Below, piece by piece: positions 23,072-35,252 of a stretch of DNA of 64,000 bases (positions are counted from its first letter, which is position 1; each line of letters begins with the position of its first letter). The notes below the pieces were generated by a model. That model was not told the DNA's origin and did no database searches. It saw nothing but the letters and a program-made list of their open reading frames with translations. Source of the stretch: Cliona cf. orientalis (lineage: Eukaryota; Porifera; Demospongiae; Clionaida; Clionaidae); contig OZ005702.1 in assembly GCA_963930775.1 (NCBI GenBank), positions 5,704,001 through 5,768,000 of the forward strand, in the 5' to 3' direction. Position numbers and translations under genes: made by a program.

Positions 23072-24314
23072 TGTGACCCGCTATGGAAAAACCGACCACT
23101 CGCGATTTTTCATGAAAATCGCGTTTTGGGTATAGGTCGACGCAGAATTTACTGTAGAGTTCAACGGTCAAAGAGCCAGGCTCTAAAAAGCTTCCTAAGC
23201 CGAGTTATTGCCAAGAAATTGTACACGGGTCACCCGTGCCTCGGTTCACAATTTTTCAAGAAACGGAGCGTTTTATACGTACATAGCTCAACGTTCAATG
23301 TTTCCGTATACGCTCCGTATTACACCACGCGGTTAGCGCCATAATGAATTTGCCGGGAAAGATGGCCACAGAGAGAGCGCCAGTACAGCAGTCCTGGTCT
23401 TAGGGAGAAGATATCGAGAGAAGTGATGGACTCTACACTTCGTAAGTTGTCTATGATTGTTCTTATAGCTAAGGCTGCATGTAATAAACACCCCTGGGTG
23501 TGATTCAACATGAAGTACTTCTGGCAAAGTACGAAGGAGTCTGTCACATGAGATAGCCATTTGTAGCTGTGAATTTACTAGCTAGCTGTGTGCGCTGTTT
23601 GGTATGAGCTACGGTTGTGAAAAGCTCAGTTTACCTTTATTGTAGAAAATGTGATTTTGAAGGCTCTGTACTGCGCTGTGCAGGTTGTTAAAAGCTTTTA
23701 TACCTTTGTTGTAGAAAATGAAGGCTCTGTACTGCGCTGTGAGTCTACCAACTGACTGGATGTGATGCTCTCACTGTGAGGATGAGTCTGCTCATTGTTT
23801 AAGATTTGGAAAGCTAAGGTACATGTATAGTAAACAGGGAGAGTTTGTGTGCATGTTGAAGAGTGTGTGTGTGTGTGTGCATGTGTCCGTGCATGTACAT
23901 GTATGATGTACTTGTAGAAATTGGGGGGAGGGGGAAGGAGAGAAGGGCTTAAAGCCAGCGACAAACATGAGGAAGGAGAGTCGACTAGTCTTGCATGAGA
24001 TCATATACGGTGGGAAAGGTATGTATCCAAGCTGGCACATTTGAGCTGGGGGTTGTGTGGATGTCAACGAGGATAGTGGCTGTTGACTCAACAGTGATTC
24101 TGAGACTGATACATTGATAAGGTCTTCTCAGTAGCTGTTTATGAAGTTTGCTGCACAGGTACTAGTTCCTTCATCCTCGTCCATGACCGTACAAGTAATA
24201 TGCATGTCGAATTATCCGTGAATGTACGTGTATGTCCATGTAATTTACCTCGGTATTTACATGTACCTCTTCTCTCTCTTTCTCTCTAACTCTCTCTCTC
24301 TCTCTCTCTCTCCC

Positions 24315-24349
<35 letters not shown>

Positions 24350-25075
24350 TTCACTCTCTCTCCCTCTCTCTCCCCCCTCTCTCTCTCTCCCTCTCTCTGT
24401 CTGTTTCCCCCCTCTTCCCCCCGTTCCATCTATCTCTTTCTCTCTTCTCCCCCTCCCCCCTCCCTCTTAGATTCTCTGAGTCTTCAGACAGCTCAAGGCA
24501 CTGTTGTGCTCAAGGCTGTGGGCTCCCTCAGGCAGGACTGGGCTGCTGCTGTTGAGCTCTGCTGGTCTACATAGATAGTTAGGCATTGACGATTCAGTAT
24601 TATGACAGTGTATTGTATGATTAGGGGGTGGGGTGGATGGGTGGGACTGTCTTCTTGATTGACTTCTGGTGCCGTCGATCGTGGAGACGAGGGTGAGCGG
24701 CTGCTCTGTGTAGGATCGAAAGCAAGACAAGGGCCTCGAGTCGGCCACTACTGACTTACTGTGCTATGCTAGCTCGCTAAGCGCGGGTATCGTCATGGTG
24801 ATTGACTGCGACTTGTAGATTATAATAGATCAATAACACTGTAGGTCTGTTCACGTAGCTAGCTAAAACTGAACACCATTCTTTCTTTCGAGCGGTACAC
24901 ACACTGAACAAGCTCGGATCACGCTGAAATTTTATAAATGGATGGGCAAAGGACTATACTTTCAGAATATCCAAAGAAAAAAAATTCGAAAAAGTAATGT
25001 TGAGTCGAGTATCGAACCCCCTACTGCAAAATCATATTTCAGCGCGAGTGGTCGATTTTTCCATAGCGGGTCACA
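23072..25075. mobile_element. 2.0-kb element with 33-bp TIRs, TA duplication
   Basis: Both ends read TGTGACCCGCTATGGAAAAA and continue to CGACCACTCGCG with one mismatch over 33 bp; TA lies outside both. The interior has GT and TC microsatellites and no transposase frame. TA targets suggest Tc1/mariner-like mobilisation. It sits within the NLR copy 2 intron. Confidence 0.8.
24272..24470. repeat. (CT)n-rich low-complexity tract
   Basis: CTCT/CCCTCTCT sequence runs for about 200 bp inside the 2.0-kb element. The serine/leucine-rich frame across it is an artefact. Confidence 0.9.
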
Positions 25076-25341
25076 TATTATTGTAGGTAATTAGATTTAG
25101 GTGGACCCCATACTTTATGAAACATGGTATACCGTACTTAATCTAATACTACGTATGGAAAAAAAAATAATTTCAATTTTGAAAAATACGCGCTTTTCTG
25201 GTAAAGGTCGTCAACTCATTCGAATTTCAAGGTGCCCTTATGTTTAACACCCTTCCTGACGAAATAAGATCACTTGAAACAAAGCCGCTTTCAGAAGAGC
25301 ACTGATCAGGCACTCCCAAACTCGTTATTAATTATTATGTA

Positions 25342-25441
25342 CTAACTAAGTTAATATTACTATTGATTTTGAGTTGTGTTATTAGCTGTAGCTAACTAAG
25401 TTAATATTACTATTGATTTTGAGTTGTGTTATTAGCTGTAG
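25342..25441. repeat. Exact 50-bp tandem duplication
   Basis: Two identical 50-bp units beginning CTAACTAAGTTAATATTAC and ending ATTAGCTGTAG lie head to tail. They appear to be very recent. Confidence 0.9.
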
Positions 25442-25878
25442 CTATACAGGACCTGCATGAAAACCTACTTTGTGTAGATATAGCATACCTGTCAAAAATA
25501 AAATTTACTACTACTATTACAATCGCTCCATATATACACGTTATGAGAATTCGTAAAATGCTAATTTCTTACGTTAGATTGGATCATATGTTGTATTCGA
25601 TTAACTATGGTAATCCATGATTTGCTTACCTTCAGCCCAAACCAAATTAATTTTCTGTTTCTTGTTGGATTAAAAGTAGTGATCCAGCAGACTGGTATTA
25701 AGTATTTCCAACCTTTTACCTCATATACATCAGTCTTGCTGCTCTCTTTAGCTCAGCAAAGCCACGTTCCTTAAATACGAAATTAGAGTGTATTTGGCCC
25801 TTGTATAATTGATCTATAAAGTGTGTATATGTTTGGCGGTATAGCTTTGTAACGTTTTTTGAGAGTGAAGTCAGTAAT

Positions 25879-26495
25879 TACAGTACAGCTCACAGGCAAC
25901 TTGACAAACGAGTGCGAGTGACACGCTTGTAGTGAAGCGCCTGCTCGCGAGTCAATTTCCGGCAACCACGTGTACCCAGTACCCGCATTTCAAGTGCACG
26001 CGCTCGCGAGGGCACACACAAGTATTCGAGACTCGACAGCAAAAAAACCTAGCTAGTTTGTGAGCTAGGTATAGTTTTACTGCCTCTCTTCTTTCAACAA
26101 GCATGCTAAAGCTTTCTAAAAAGTCTCGTGCCTCGGGTGCTCGCGATCACATTCACGAGTACTCGAGACTCGTCATGAAAAAATACGAAGAATTGGAAGC
26201 TTATCTATGCCTAGTGAATCTTTTACTACCTCTCTTCGCTCAGTAAACTCACCAGCGTTCATCAAAAAGTACGATAAGCACGCGAACTGCCTGTTATCTC
26301 GATCATGCCACCATTATCTTGTTGGGTGCAATAATTGGACCACTCGCGAGTGCGTGCAGATATGCGCGAGTATGCGAGTGCTCGCGCTTGCGCGTCGAGG
26401 GGGCCTTTTGCACGCGCGAGTGAACGTCCAGGCCGCGCGAGTCACCTCCTCGCTACTCGCACTTGTTTATCAAGTTGCCTGTGATCTGTACTGTA
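25879..26495. mobile_element. 617-bp MITE with ~43-bp inverted ends
   Basis: TACAGTACAG then TCACAGGCAACTTGA and AGTGCGAGT occur inverted at the two ends with few mismatches. The interior is rich in CTCGCGAG-like motifs. It lies in the NLR copy 2 intron 0.3 kb before the main exon. Confidence 0.75.
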
Positions 26496-26796
26496 CCTTA
26501 AAGACACTTTTGTTTGTGGGTACTAATTTTAGCGAAATTAGCGATTTGCCCAATTTTCGCTAAAAATTGTACCCGTGAATATTAATTTTTTCAACATTTT
26601 TGAATATTTAGAATACTAATTTTAAAAATCGCTAAGGTGAGTATCCACTAAACGCACTATTTCCGAAATCCTCAAAAATTTGTACCCGCAAATTATCGTA
26701 GCCCTCTTCCAAAGAGATGCAAGGCTAAATGGGATGCCAATCATCACCAATTTTGATGGAGTATTATGCATTTCCTTTTGGAATATTTGGTTGTAG
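26496..26796. other. Intron end before NLR copy 2 main exon
   Basis: An inverted-repeat scrap (GGGTACTAATTTTAGCG against CGCTAAAAATTGTACCC) spans about 26517-26574. The intron ends in TTGGTTGTAG at 26796. Confidence 0.4.
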
Positions 26797-29700
26797 GTCA
26801 ACTGGACCAAGTTGATGACAGAGGCAGTCATGAATCAGTGGACGTAGCCAGTAAAATTGAAAATTTAGAAGATCAGTTTGATAGTCTCCGAACTAGGATT
26901 ATGTGTGAATTATCAGCTAAACCTGACATGACCGTGCAAATAGTGTTAGATAAATTAACAGGTCTACCACTGTCGTTGAGGAAAGAATACGAATCGTTCA
27001 TAGCAAAGCAGATATCAAATATGAGTTCTGAGACACAAATTAATAAATTATTTATTGTTCACCTCAATCCTCTTAGTTCATTTATAGACTATGGATTGAT
27101 TGAATATGTTATAAAGAAGTTTGGTAGCGATGGCTTAAAGAAAGATATGCGGTCGTATTGTAGTGAAATTATATTGTTTATGAAGGAGACAACAATTAAA
27201 CAGTTAATAGATCATTTGCCAGGTCAAGCTGAAGTTCCACCCAAATTTTCTCTGATAGAGGCCAAAATTGGTGAAAATGCTAGTGAATGCACTTTAGAAC
27301 AAGTTAATACAATCAGAAAGAGATACTGCAGTGAATTAAGGTTATCTGAGATTATCTTTCATCTGTTGGCAATTATAGAATCAAACTCCTTCATTATTAG
27401 GTGGCTAGTACCATCAGCCCTAGTGTCTGATATTATAGTGAAAGCTGACAGATATATTGACCAAAGCTTCTATCAAGAGTACAAAATCACCTCCCTTACC
27501 CTGGATGGAATGTGGCTCCATATGAGTGAATCTGAGATTGACGTAATGTGGTCACAGATGCATGTAAGTGACATAAAATTTAAAAACCAATTTTGCACCA
27601 TGTGCAAGCAAATAGTATGTGAGATGAAAGTGCGAAGTGTATCAAAACGTCAATTATTATTATATTTTCAGTCAAACTTGTCAGAGGAGAATTTATCGTC
27701 ATACTATTTGCAGCCACTCAATTACCAAGAGCTAATAAGTGATCTGTTTAGTGTGGCACTTTTGAGAGAAGAATTCCCTGCATCCTTTGTAGACTTCAGA
27801 GTCCTTAAGGCTGTCATAGAGAGGTTTGGTAGTCATTGCTTAAAGAGGGTGATGGAGTCCTATTGCAACTACATGTCCATCTTCACAAAGAAATCAACTG
27901 CACAGCAGTTAATTAATATTGGTATTATATCAACATTTCAGTTTACAGACTTTAAAGGCTTCAAAATAACTCGATGTAAGATCATGGAAGAGCCTTCAAA
28001 TTACAGATTAGAAACACTTCTCAGTTTTCGAACTAGATTCTGTACCACAGCCAACTTTAGTGAAGTATGTCTTATTATGAATGATATTAACACTGAAACT
28101 AAGGGTTTATTCACTGTTAGCTGGCTTGTGTCACCAACTGTAAATACAGATAGTATAATGAAATCTGTCAGAAATGTTGACCAAAGCTTCTACCAGGAGT
28201 TCAAAATCACCTCCCTTACTCTGGATGGAATGTGGCTGCATATAAGTGAGGCTGAGCTTAAAGTAATGTGGATACACATGAACGATGCAAAACTTGTCGA
28301 TCATTTTCATAATATGCATAAGCAAATTGTACTCGAATTGGAAGTTCAAAATACACCAATAGATGAACTGTCACAGTGTTTGATGAAGCAGCATCCACAT
28401 CTTCAGAAAGATGCAAGCATTTTCTTGAGCGAAGTAATCTTAACTTTTCCTTTCCCTCCCTCTGGATTCTTTCTTGATTTTGATATGCTTAGTATCATCA
28501 TAAAAGAATTTGGTAGTAATTGCTTAAGAGACATGATGATGTCATATAGTAAGAATATGTCAGGCTTTATTAAGCAGTTAACTGTACAACAGCTAGTAGA
28601 TTTGCTACCTGTTCCTACTATACATCATGAGGGTTTTATTGAAGCAGAGTATGGAATCATGGAAGAACCTTCAGTATACACCTGTGAGAAGATTTTAAGT
28701 ATCAAAAATTCCATCTGTGCAGAGATTGACTTGAGTAGATTTGTGCTTACGATGAGCCATGTCAGAAAATCACTAAGTGATTCATTTTATGTTGGTTGGC
28801 TTATTCCTACTCATTTTGTCCCAGACCTGATAGAGTCTGCCAATCGAATAAATCATACACTTTATTTAAGTAAGAACATAGCATCATTGTCTTTTGGCAA
28901 CCAATGGGTGTACAATCCAAAATTAAATCCATTTGGTTCCAAACTAAAGGAGAAATACCAGCAATCCCAGGGCTCACCATTTCTAGTTGAATGGATCCCT
29001 TCACCAACAAAGAAAATATTCCGACTAGCTATGATCCAGAGAGAGAGAGTGCAACGAGGTCATATTGAAGACAGTTTTGTACGAATGACCATCAGTGGTA
29101 GGGTAGATGATATTCTTCATGCTAAATCTCCAATAGAACTTGAACACATCTTCAGATATACACTACATGGAGGTGAGATCATTTTGATTGAAGGAGCCCC
29201 AGGGTCTGGTAAGAGTACTCTAACAGTCCACATCTGTCAGAGATGGGGCAAAGGAGAGTTATTCCAACAATTCACTGTTGTGATCCTTGTCCAGTTACGA
29301 GACCCAGCAGTGCAAATAGCACAGACCATAGCTGACCTGCTTCCTGTTGAAAATGCTGAGGAGATAGCTGCTGAACTTATAGCTACTAGTGGACGTGGTG
29401 TCCTGTGGGTCCTTGACGGGTGGGATGAGCTCCCACCTCACCTACAGCAACACTCTATATTCCGTAAACTTTTACCACCTAAAGTTAGTGAGCAAAAATT
29501 AGGAGAGATTCAAGAAGACCCCTTATATGCTGAGTATGTAGAAAAGAAGTATAGTGACATGAAGCTTTGGGAAGTGTATCTCCAAAATAATCCCCAGCAT
29601 AATCGATTGCTCACAGAATGTTCAGTGATAGTCACCTCTCGTCCAATTTCATCAGGTGACCTACACCCAGTGGTCTCTTCACGAATTGAAGTGTTGGGGT

Positions 29701-31970
29701 TCACCCCAGAGGAGCAGAGGCAGTACTTCACTGAGTGTCTCAAGGGAGACACCAAAGCTCTAGAAGCCCTACTTGAGAAGATCCAAGAGAACCCTGTGGT
29801 ACAAAGCATCTGCTACCTTCCACTCAATGCTGCTTTCATAGTACACACTTTCAAATACAGGGATCAATCACTACCCAACACTGAGTATGAGATCTACTTA
29901 TCAGTCATTCTCAGCTGCATTCAACGCCATTATGACAGGGAGGGCAGAGGTCATGACCTGCCTAAAGAGCTAGCATCTTTAGATGATCTTTCCAGGAGTG
30001 AAGCAGTGAGAAAGCCTTTTCAGTGTCTCTGTGAGCTTGCCTATCGTGGTGTGATGGAGAACAAAGTGACCTTCTCTTCCAGTGACTTGCCTCAAGGATC
30101 CAACACACTCAGTCTTCTTCAAGCAATAGAGAGCTTTCTCCAAAGTGGAAAATCAGTGTTCTATAACTTTCTTCACCTGTCAGTCCAAGAGGTCTTGTCA
30201 GCCTATTACATAACCACAAAGTTGTCAGATAGTGAGCAGATGTCTCAATTCCAGCAGTTGTTCAACCAGTCTCGTTTTGCTGCTGTGTTTCAGTTTCATG
30301 CTGCCATCACTAAGTTGAAGAGTCCAAGGATACGCCAAGTTATTGCTAGAACAGTAGAAGCCAAGTCCAAGCCTCTCTTAGTGTCTCTTCTTCGCTGCTT
30401 ACATGAGGCTCAGGATCCTGACCTCTGCCTTTATGTAGCTGGGAGGCTTGGGTATAAACTTGATCTTAGTGAGACTTCACTCAGTCCACTGGACTGTCTC
30501 TCTATTAGTTACTTCCTCTTTTCTCTTAATGCTAAGGAAATTAGTGTTAATCTATCCCAATGTCAAATTGGTGATCTTGGTGCGAAGTGTCTGACAAAGT
30601 ATCTGTCAATGAGCAGTTATACAGATCTTATAACTATTAACCTCAATGGTAATGATATTCATGATGAAGGTGTTTCAAATGTTGCTAAAATGCTGTTCTT
30701 CATTGAACGTCTACATTTAGATATATCAGAAAATCCAATAAGAGTAACTGGGACTTTCTATCTGTTTCAAGCTGTTAGAGAGAGTGCTATACTAAAGATT
30801 TTAATCCTGATCGGTGGTACTATTATAGGTGACCTACTTCCTTTTGAAGCTGCTCAAGAAATAGCAACTGAGGTACAAGTTATGAATGAACGTCGTATCT
30901 TGTGGATTTTGGATGATCTTCAACCTCACCTACACACTGTATTCCTTTCACCAAAGCATAATTCTAATATTGAATATTCCATCATAGTTACTTCTTGCTA
31001 CATTATTGATAAAATCGTCAAAGATAAGTCCAAGCCTTTCTTAGTGTCTCTTCTTCACTGCTTACACGAGGTTCAGGATTCTGCCCTCTGCCTTTATGTA
31101 GCTGAGAGATTAGAGCATAGACTAGATCTTAGTGAGACCTCACTCAGTCCACTGGACTGTCTCTCAGTTAGTTTTTTCCTCTCCTCCGTTGCTGATAAGG
31201 AAATCAATGCTAATCTTGCCCAGTGCCAAATTGGTGACGTTGGTGCAAAGTGTCTGACGAAGTATCTACATGCAGATGATCATTCAAACTATGTCAGTAA
31301 GCTAGCCATTGACCTTACTGTAAATGGGATTCGTGAAGAGGGTGCTTTGCATATTGCTAGGATTCTTTACTTTATTAAACATCTATACTTATCTAATAAT
31401 CCAATTGGAGATACTGGAGCATCGTTGATATTTGAAGCTGCAAGAGAAAGTGCTACACTCAAAACTTTAATTCTGAGAGAATGTCTCATCACTTCAACTG
31501 GGGCTGAAGATCTTTCAAGAGTACTAGCTCAAAGTAGTTCCCTGGAGAAGTTGGATGTTTGTTGTAACTATCATATGGGAGATGAGGGAATAAGCCATGT
31601 GGCTGAGGCTCTCAAACAGAACAAACAACTTAAGGAACTCTGGATTAGTAAGTGTGGAATGACAGACAAAGGAGCAGCTTCTCTGGCCAGTGCTCTTGCT
31701 GTCAACAACTCTCTCAAGATGTTACATACTGTGGGAGCTGAAGCAGCACTAACAAGAAATGGACTCTCAACAATAGCTCATTCATTAGCTAACAATTCAG
31801 TATTTATGAAACTAGCAATCCGCTACGACTTTGGCTCTACTACTGCTGATTATCTAAGTCAGAAGGTCAATGAAATAAGGAAGGGAAATGGACTCCCACC
31901 CATTGAAATTGAAGGTGAATATACTGTATGTCGTGTGTTGCAGTGTTCAATGTATACGCTACTTATGTAA
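26797..31970 (+). CDS. NLR copy 2 main exon: three modules + NACHT + duplicated LRR region
   Basis: An uninterrupted frame of about 1,724 residues encodes a full NLR body. A coiled leader (IENLEDQFDSL) is followed by three tandem modules (each with FGSxxLKxxMxSY, SFxVxWLV and SLTLDGMWLH), then a linker (YQQSQGSPFLVEWIPSPTKK) and NACHT. Walker A EGAPGSGKSTL is near residue 800, Walker B GVLWVLDGWDELP near 870, and SVIVTSRPISS follows a ~40-residue insert absent from copies 1 and 3. After the first LRR block a relic of a second NACHT (RRILWILDD, SIIVTSCYII) precedes a repeat of the KSKPLLVSLLxCLHE-to-LRR segment and more LRRs to the end. A donor GAAG/GTGAAT at 31915 matches the donor of copy 1, so the last 18 codons may be intronic. 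It is the only undamaged NLR body in the window. Confidence 0.88.
30820..31020 (+). other. Degenerate second NACHT segment inside the LRR region
   Basis: IIGDLLPFEAAQEIATEV, RRILWILDD, LQPHLHTVF and YSIIVTSCYII align in order with the real NACHT's IADLLPVENAEEIAAEL, GVLWVLDGWDE, LPPHLQQ and CSVIVTSRPIS. There is no P-loop before it, and the DGWDE box is reduced. It sits between two copies of the winged-helix-to-LRR segment, so it marks an internal duplication rather than an active NTPase. Confidence 0.7.
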
Positions 31971-32339
31971 GTTTGATAAATGTGGTTATTGTTTTAAGAA
32001 ACGTACACACAGTGACTGTGGATTCACAGTTTATCTGTATTTACATCCTAAGTTGGAAAAAAATACAATGAATCTAAATAATGTAATGTAATGTAATGTA
32101 ATTGAACTCAGCCCCAGAACATGCTAGGAACATAATTCAAAGACCAGCAGATAGAGCATAAAAAAACTAAGATTTTCTCCGTTCAAAATTTTTATTTTCA
32201 CTTTCATTATCGAGTTATAAGCGTTATTTTTACTTTCATTTTCAAGTTATAAGTGAAAATGTCCTTGTCAAAATATAAAAGCCACAACTATGCTACTGTC
32301 CAGATGGGTTCCATTTAGCCTATCAATCAGTACTTCTTA

Positions 32340-32745
32340 GTGCTAGGTGCAGCCCAAAGGGGGGTTCCACGGAACCCTAGAAACCACCCTGAATCCGCCA
32401 CTGTCATTAGTGTTATGGCCTCGGGACATTTCAGCTATAACAGCATAGGAGGGAGCAGTTCCTAGCTTAACCCATAACAGCATGTGCCAATGGACTGCTC
32501 CTCTCCCCCCTGTCTGTCTACAGAACTAAGAAAACTACTGTATAGCTCACCTTAGCATGCTTTAGCAGAAAATTTGTTCAAAAACAGATCGATTGGACTA
32601 GTAGAATCGATAGTTTCTCTCAAAAACGATCGAAATGGGTGTGGTTTTGCCACGAAGTGGGCGTGGCTTCAAATTTTCGTGCGCACTTCGCGCGCAACTG
32701 AACCCCCCTTCAAGAAATCCTGGATCCGCCACTGAATGATGTAAG
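32340..32745. repeat. hAT-like MITE ends (CAGTGGCGGATYCAGG type)
   Basis: The complements of two stretches (near 32403 and 32736) begin CAGTGGCGGAT(T/C)CAGG and lead into C/G-rich GGGGGGTT. They are in the same orientation, so they are ends of two insertions rather than one element. No genes are present. Confidence 0.4.
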
Positions 32746-32776
32746 GGCAGCCTATCTAAGAAAAATAGTTGAATAA

Positions 32777-33391
32777 ATGCAGCAGCACAAAACATATGCT
32801 ATCCTTTCACGCTGCTTCCGTGGGAGTCATGGGAAAACACTATCAAAATGCAGGTATGATTTTCCATTCAAAGTCCCTGAGCCTAAAGTCTTAGAACGTA
32901 TGGATGATGATGGTGTTAGGTACCTCTATCTCAGAAGGCACAAAGAGGATGCCCTGGTGGTTCCATACAATCCAGAGATAGCACTATTGTGGGGTGCAGC
33001 CCATATTAAATGTCCAAAAAGTATCAAGGCATGGCTTTGAAATGTATTTGGCTAAGTATCAGAGCCTAGCCTCAGCATTCAGCTTCCAGAAAATGCTAGT
33101 GCACCACAGCGCTACTTGCGCACACGTGTGATTGGTTAAGTAGAAGCTCTTGAGGTACTCATGGGCTTTCATCAATATCAAATGACTAGACAAGTGATTT
33201 TTTTGCAAACTGAGCTAGTACCAACTCAAAGAATGTTGAAGCCAAGAGTTGAAATAGAATCACTTCCAGAAGATGATGAGGACATTTATCTAAAAACAAA
33301 ATTTGAAGCATACTTGCAACGGCCTACACAGCTTGCCTCTCTAACGTATCCAGAGTTTTATAGATGGTGGCGTTCAGCAACTCCAGCTTAA
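32777..33391 (+). pseudogene. Helitron Rep/helicase-like fragment, broken
   Basis: The first frame encodes CRYDFPFKVPEPKVLERMDD, GVRYLYLRRHKEDALVVPYN and PEIALLWGAAH. After stops, a second frame gives VLMGFHQYQMTRQVIFL, PTQRMLKPRVEIESLPEDDE and YPEFYRWWRSATPA. This order matches the part just after the Helitron-like N-terminal domain, before the helicase, in animal Helitron proteins (recalled, not searched). Frameshifts and stops lie near 33038 and 33140. No Helitron ends (TC...CTRR) were identified. Confidence 0.62.
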
Positions 33392-33529
33392 CAGAAAAAA
33401 GCAGTTAGCATGTCCGCATGCTCGATTTGTAACATGGTAATGGTCGCCAACTCAACTTAGGATGCGGTTACTTTCTTGAAATAATAATAATTATAGTAGC
33501 AATTTATTATTATTATTGTAGTAGCAAGT

Positions 33530-34690
33530 TTCATTCATGCAGCTACTCGAGTTACCTCACATCATGTTCCATCTGAGTGCTGATCCTCACAGTTCCTAAG
33601 ACTACAAGTACTGTACAAGTCACAATACTTATGGTAAATGCTAACAGCTGATCAAGTTAAAAATTCCTCGATGTCCCATATGCTGCACACAATCCCAATT
33701 AAGTGACCTCTAACCCCCAGTAGCTATAGCAAGGTTTTGCACAGTCTGTCCCCGTCTTTCAATGCAATGCATCTGTTCTTGTTCACTGCAGACCTCTCCA
33801 TGTGCACAGTTAGCTACTCAGTAGTAACTTTGATGTAGACTGGAGCCCATAGTTTCAGTCCGGGCAGTGAGTTGGACTCCAGCTACTGAACATGTCAGCA
33901 GTGACAATAAGTTTGTCCTTGTGCACTGACTCTGTGATGTTTGTCTTATTCAGTTTTGTTAGTTGTGTGGTTCCATTCTCAGTCCGGCCGGGCCATCACA
34001 CTCCAGTCGTAATGATTTGTGCTGAGTCAGCAGGGGCTGCGGCAGGGTTCAGAGGTCATTAGTGTTGTGTTTGGTTAGTTGTATGTTGGTTGTGGTTTTA
34101 GTGTGTTCATGTGATGTCATTCACTAGCTTTGTTGTCTTGTTCTATAGTTTTGTTTGTGCACATGTCTGTGGTTTGTCTGGTCATTAAATTTTTCCATTT
34201 CTTTTTGTTGTACCTTTAGCCTACAGTTTCATTGCCTTGTTCACTGACACCACATCTCATCATACACCACAAAACATTTTGATACTACATCAGTTGCATC
34301 TTCATTATCATCATGCCGCATGCCGCTTTGTCTAATGACGCTTTTGTGTTGTATTTTTACGCTTGTATCATTAGTTTATAGCATGTGTAGCTGTATGCAG
34401 CCGTTTTTTACTCTTGTATAGCAATTGTTTCAATTCTTGTATTTTGTTCACACCAACCCCTTTTTTTCACAATTTTCAATCATCACAGTATTAAGTATAT
34501 CATCAACCTCGTTATTTCTCGACATTTAATCATCACAGTAATGTTCGTTTCACCTTCCATCGTAGCTATACTTTTCAGTGGCTCAGGAATTATACACTCC
34601 ACTTATTTGGAGGTGAGTACGGTATCAGTTACATGACTTATCACATGACTAGCTCTTGTTTTTTTCATCTCATTTTAATTTTATTCAGGA
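33530..34690. repeat. Second copy of the NLR downstream block
   Basis: It is the paralog of 8500-10540, with the same order of landmarks (ATGCAGCTACT near the start, then GTCTTTCAATGCAATG and CCACAAAACATTTTGA). It lacks the extra 0.8 kb present at 8.7-9.5 kb. Confidence 0.75.
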
Positions 34691-34863
34691 GCTACACTCT
34701 CTAATAGAGGACAACTTCCATTTTAAATTGATTAAAAGGTCTGAGCTGTGAAACTCCACCCACAGATGCACCTCTTCCTCCTCCCACTTCCCCAATGTCT
34801 TCATTAATTTTGTTTACCAGGTATGTGTGCACATATATAGTGTAAATTTTACTCTCCTAAAAC

Positions 34864-34864
<1 letters not shown>

Positions 34865-34896
<32 letters not shown>
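34865..34896. repeat. 32-base C homopolymer
   Basis: An unbroken run of C between AAAACT and AAATTT. Its length is likely unstable and may be misassembled. Confidence 0.9.
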
Positions 34897-34898
<2 letters not shown>

Positions 34899-35216
34899 AT
34901 TTACAAAAAGTTAATTAAAATTCATGAGATTTCACAATTAATTATTTTGAAGTGTTACTTAGGTGGCTTTATGGGAACATTAATATTAATTTATATGCTT
35001 TAGCTTCCCATGCTTTGTGCAGGAGGAGGCACATCCCCCTCCTGCACCCACCCCCTTGGGCCGCCAAGGCAACCCAACTTCTCCCATGTTCCCCCCCCCT
35101 AAATTTTTGGGCCAGATAAACCCTGCCACCAACATACATACAATGCATGTGGGTGTGCGTGTATATAGTATTTACATGACATTGTACATGTGTGTGCATG
35201 TGCATAAGATTATTAC

Positions 35217-35252
35217 ATTTCCATCAAGGGCTTATAAGCCCTTGATTTCCAT
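35217..35252. mobile_element. 20-bp palindromic remnant with 8-bp target duplication
   Basis: The perfect palindrome CAAGGGCTTATAAGCCCTTG (35225-35244) equals the first ten bases of the 8.8-kb element joined to its last ten. ATTTCCAT flanks it exactly on both sides (35217-35224, 35245-35252). Confidence 0.7.

Noticed and set aside
24222..24470. Ser/Leu-rich plus-strand frame
   Set aside because: Translation of CT-rich low-complexity DNA.
29510..29809. 99-codon minus-strand frame
   Set aside because: Antisense shadow of the NLR copy 2 NACHT coding sequence.
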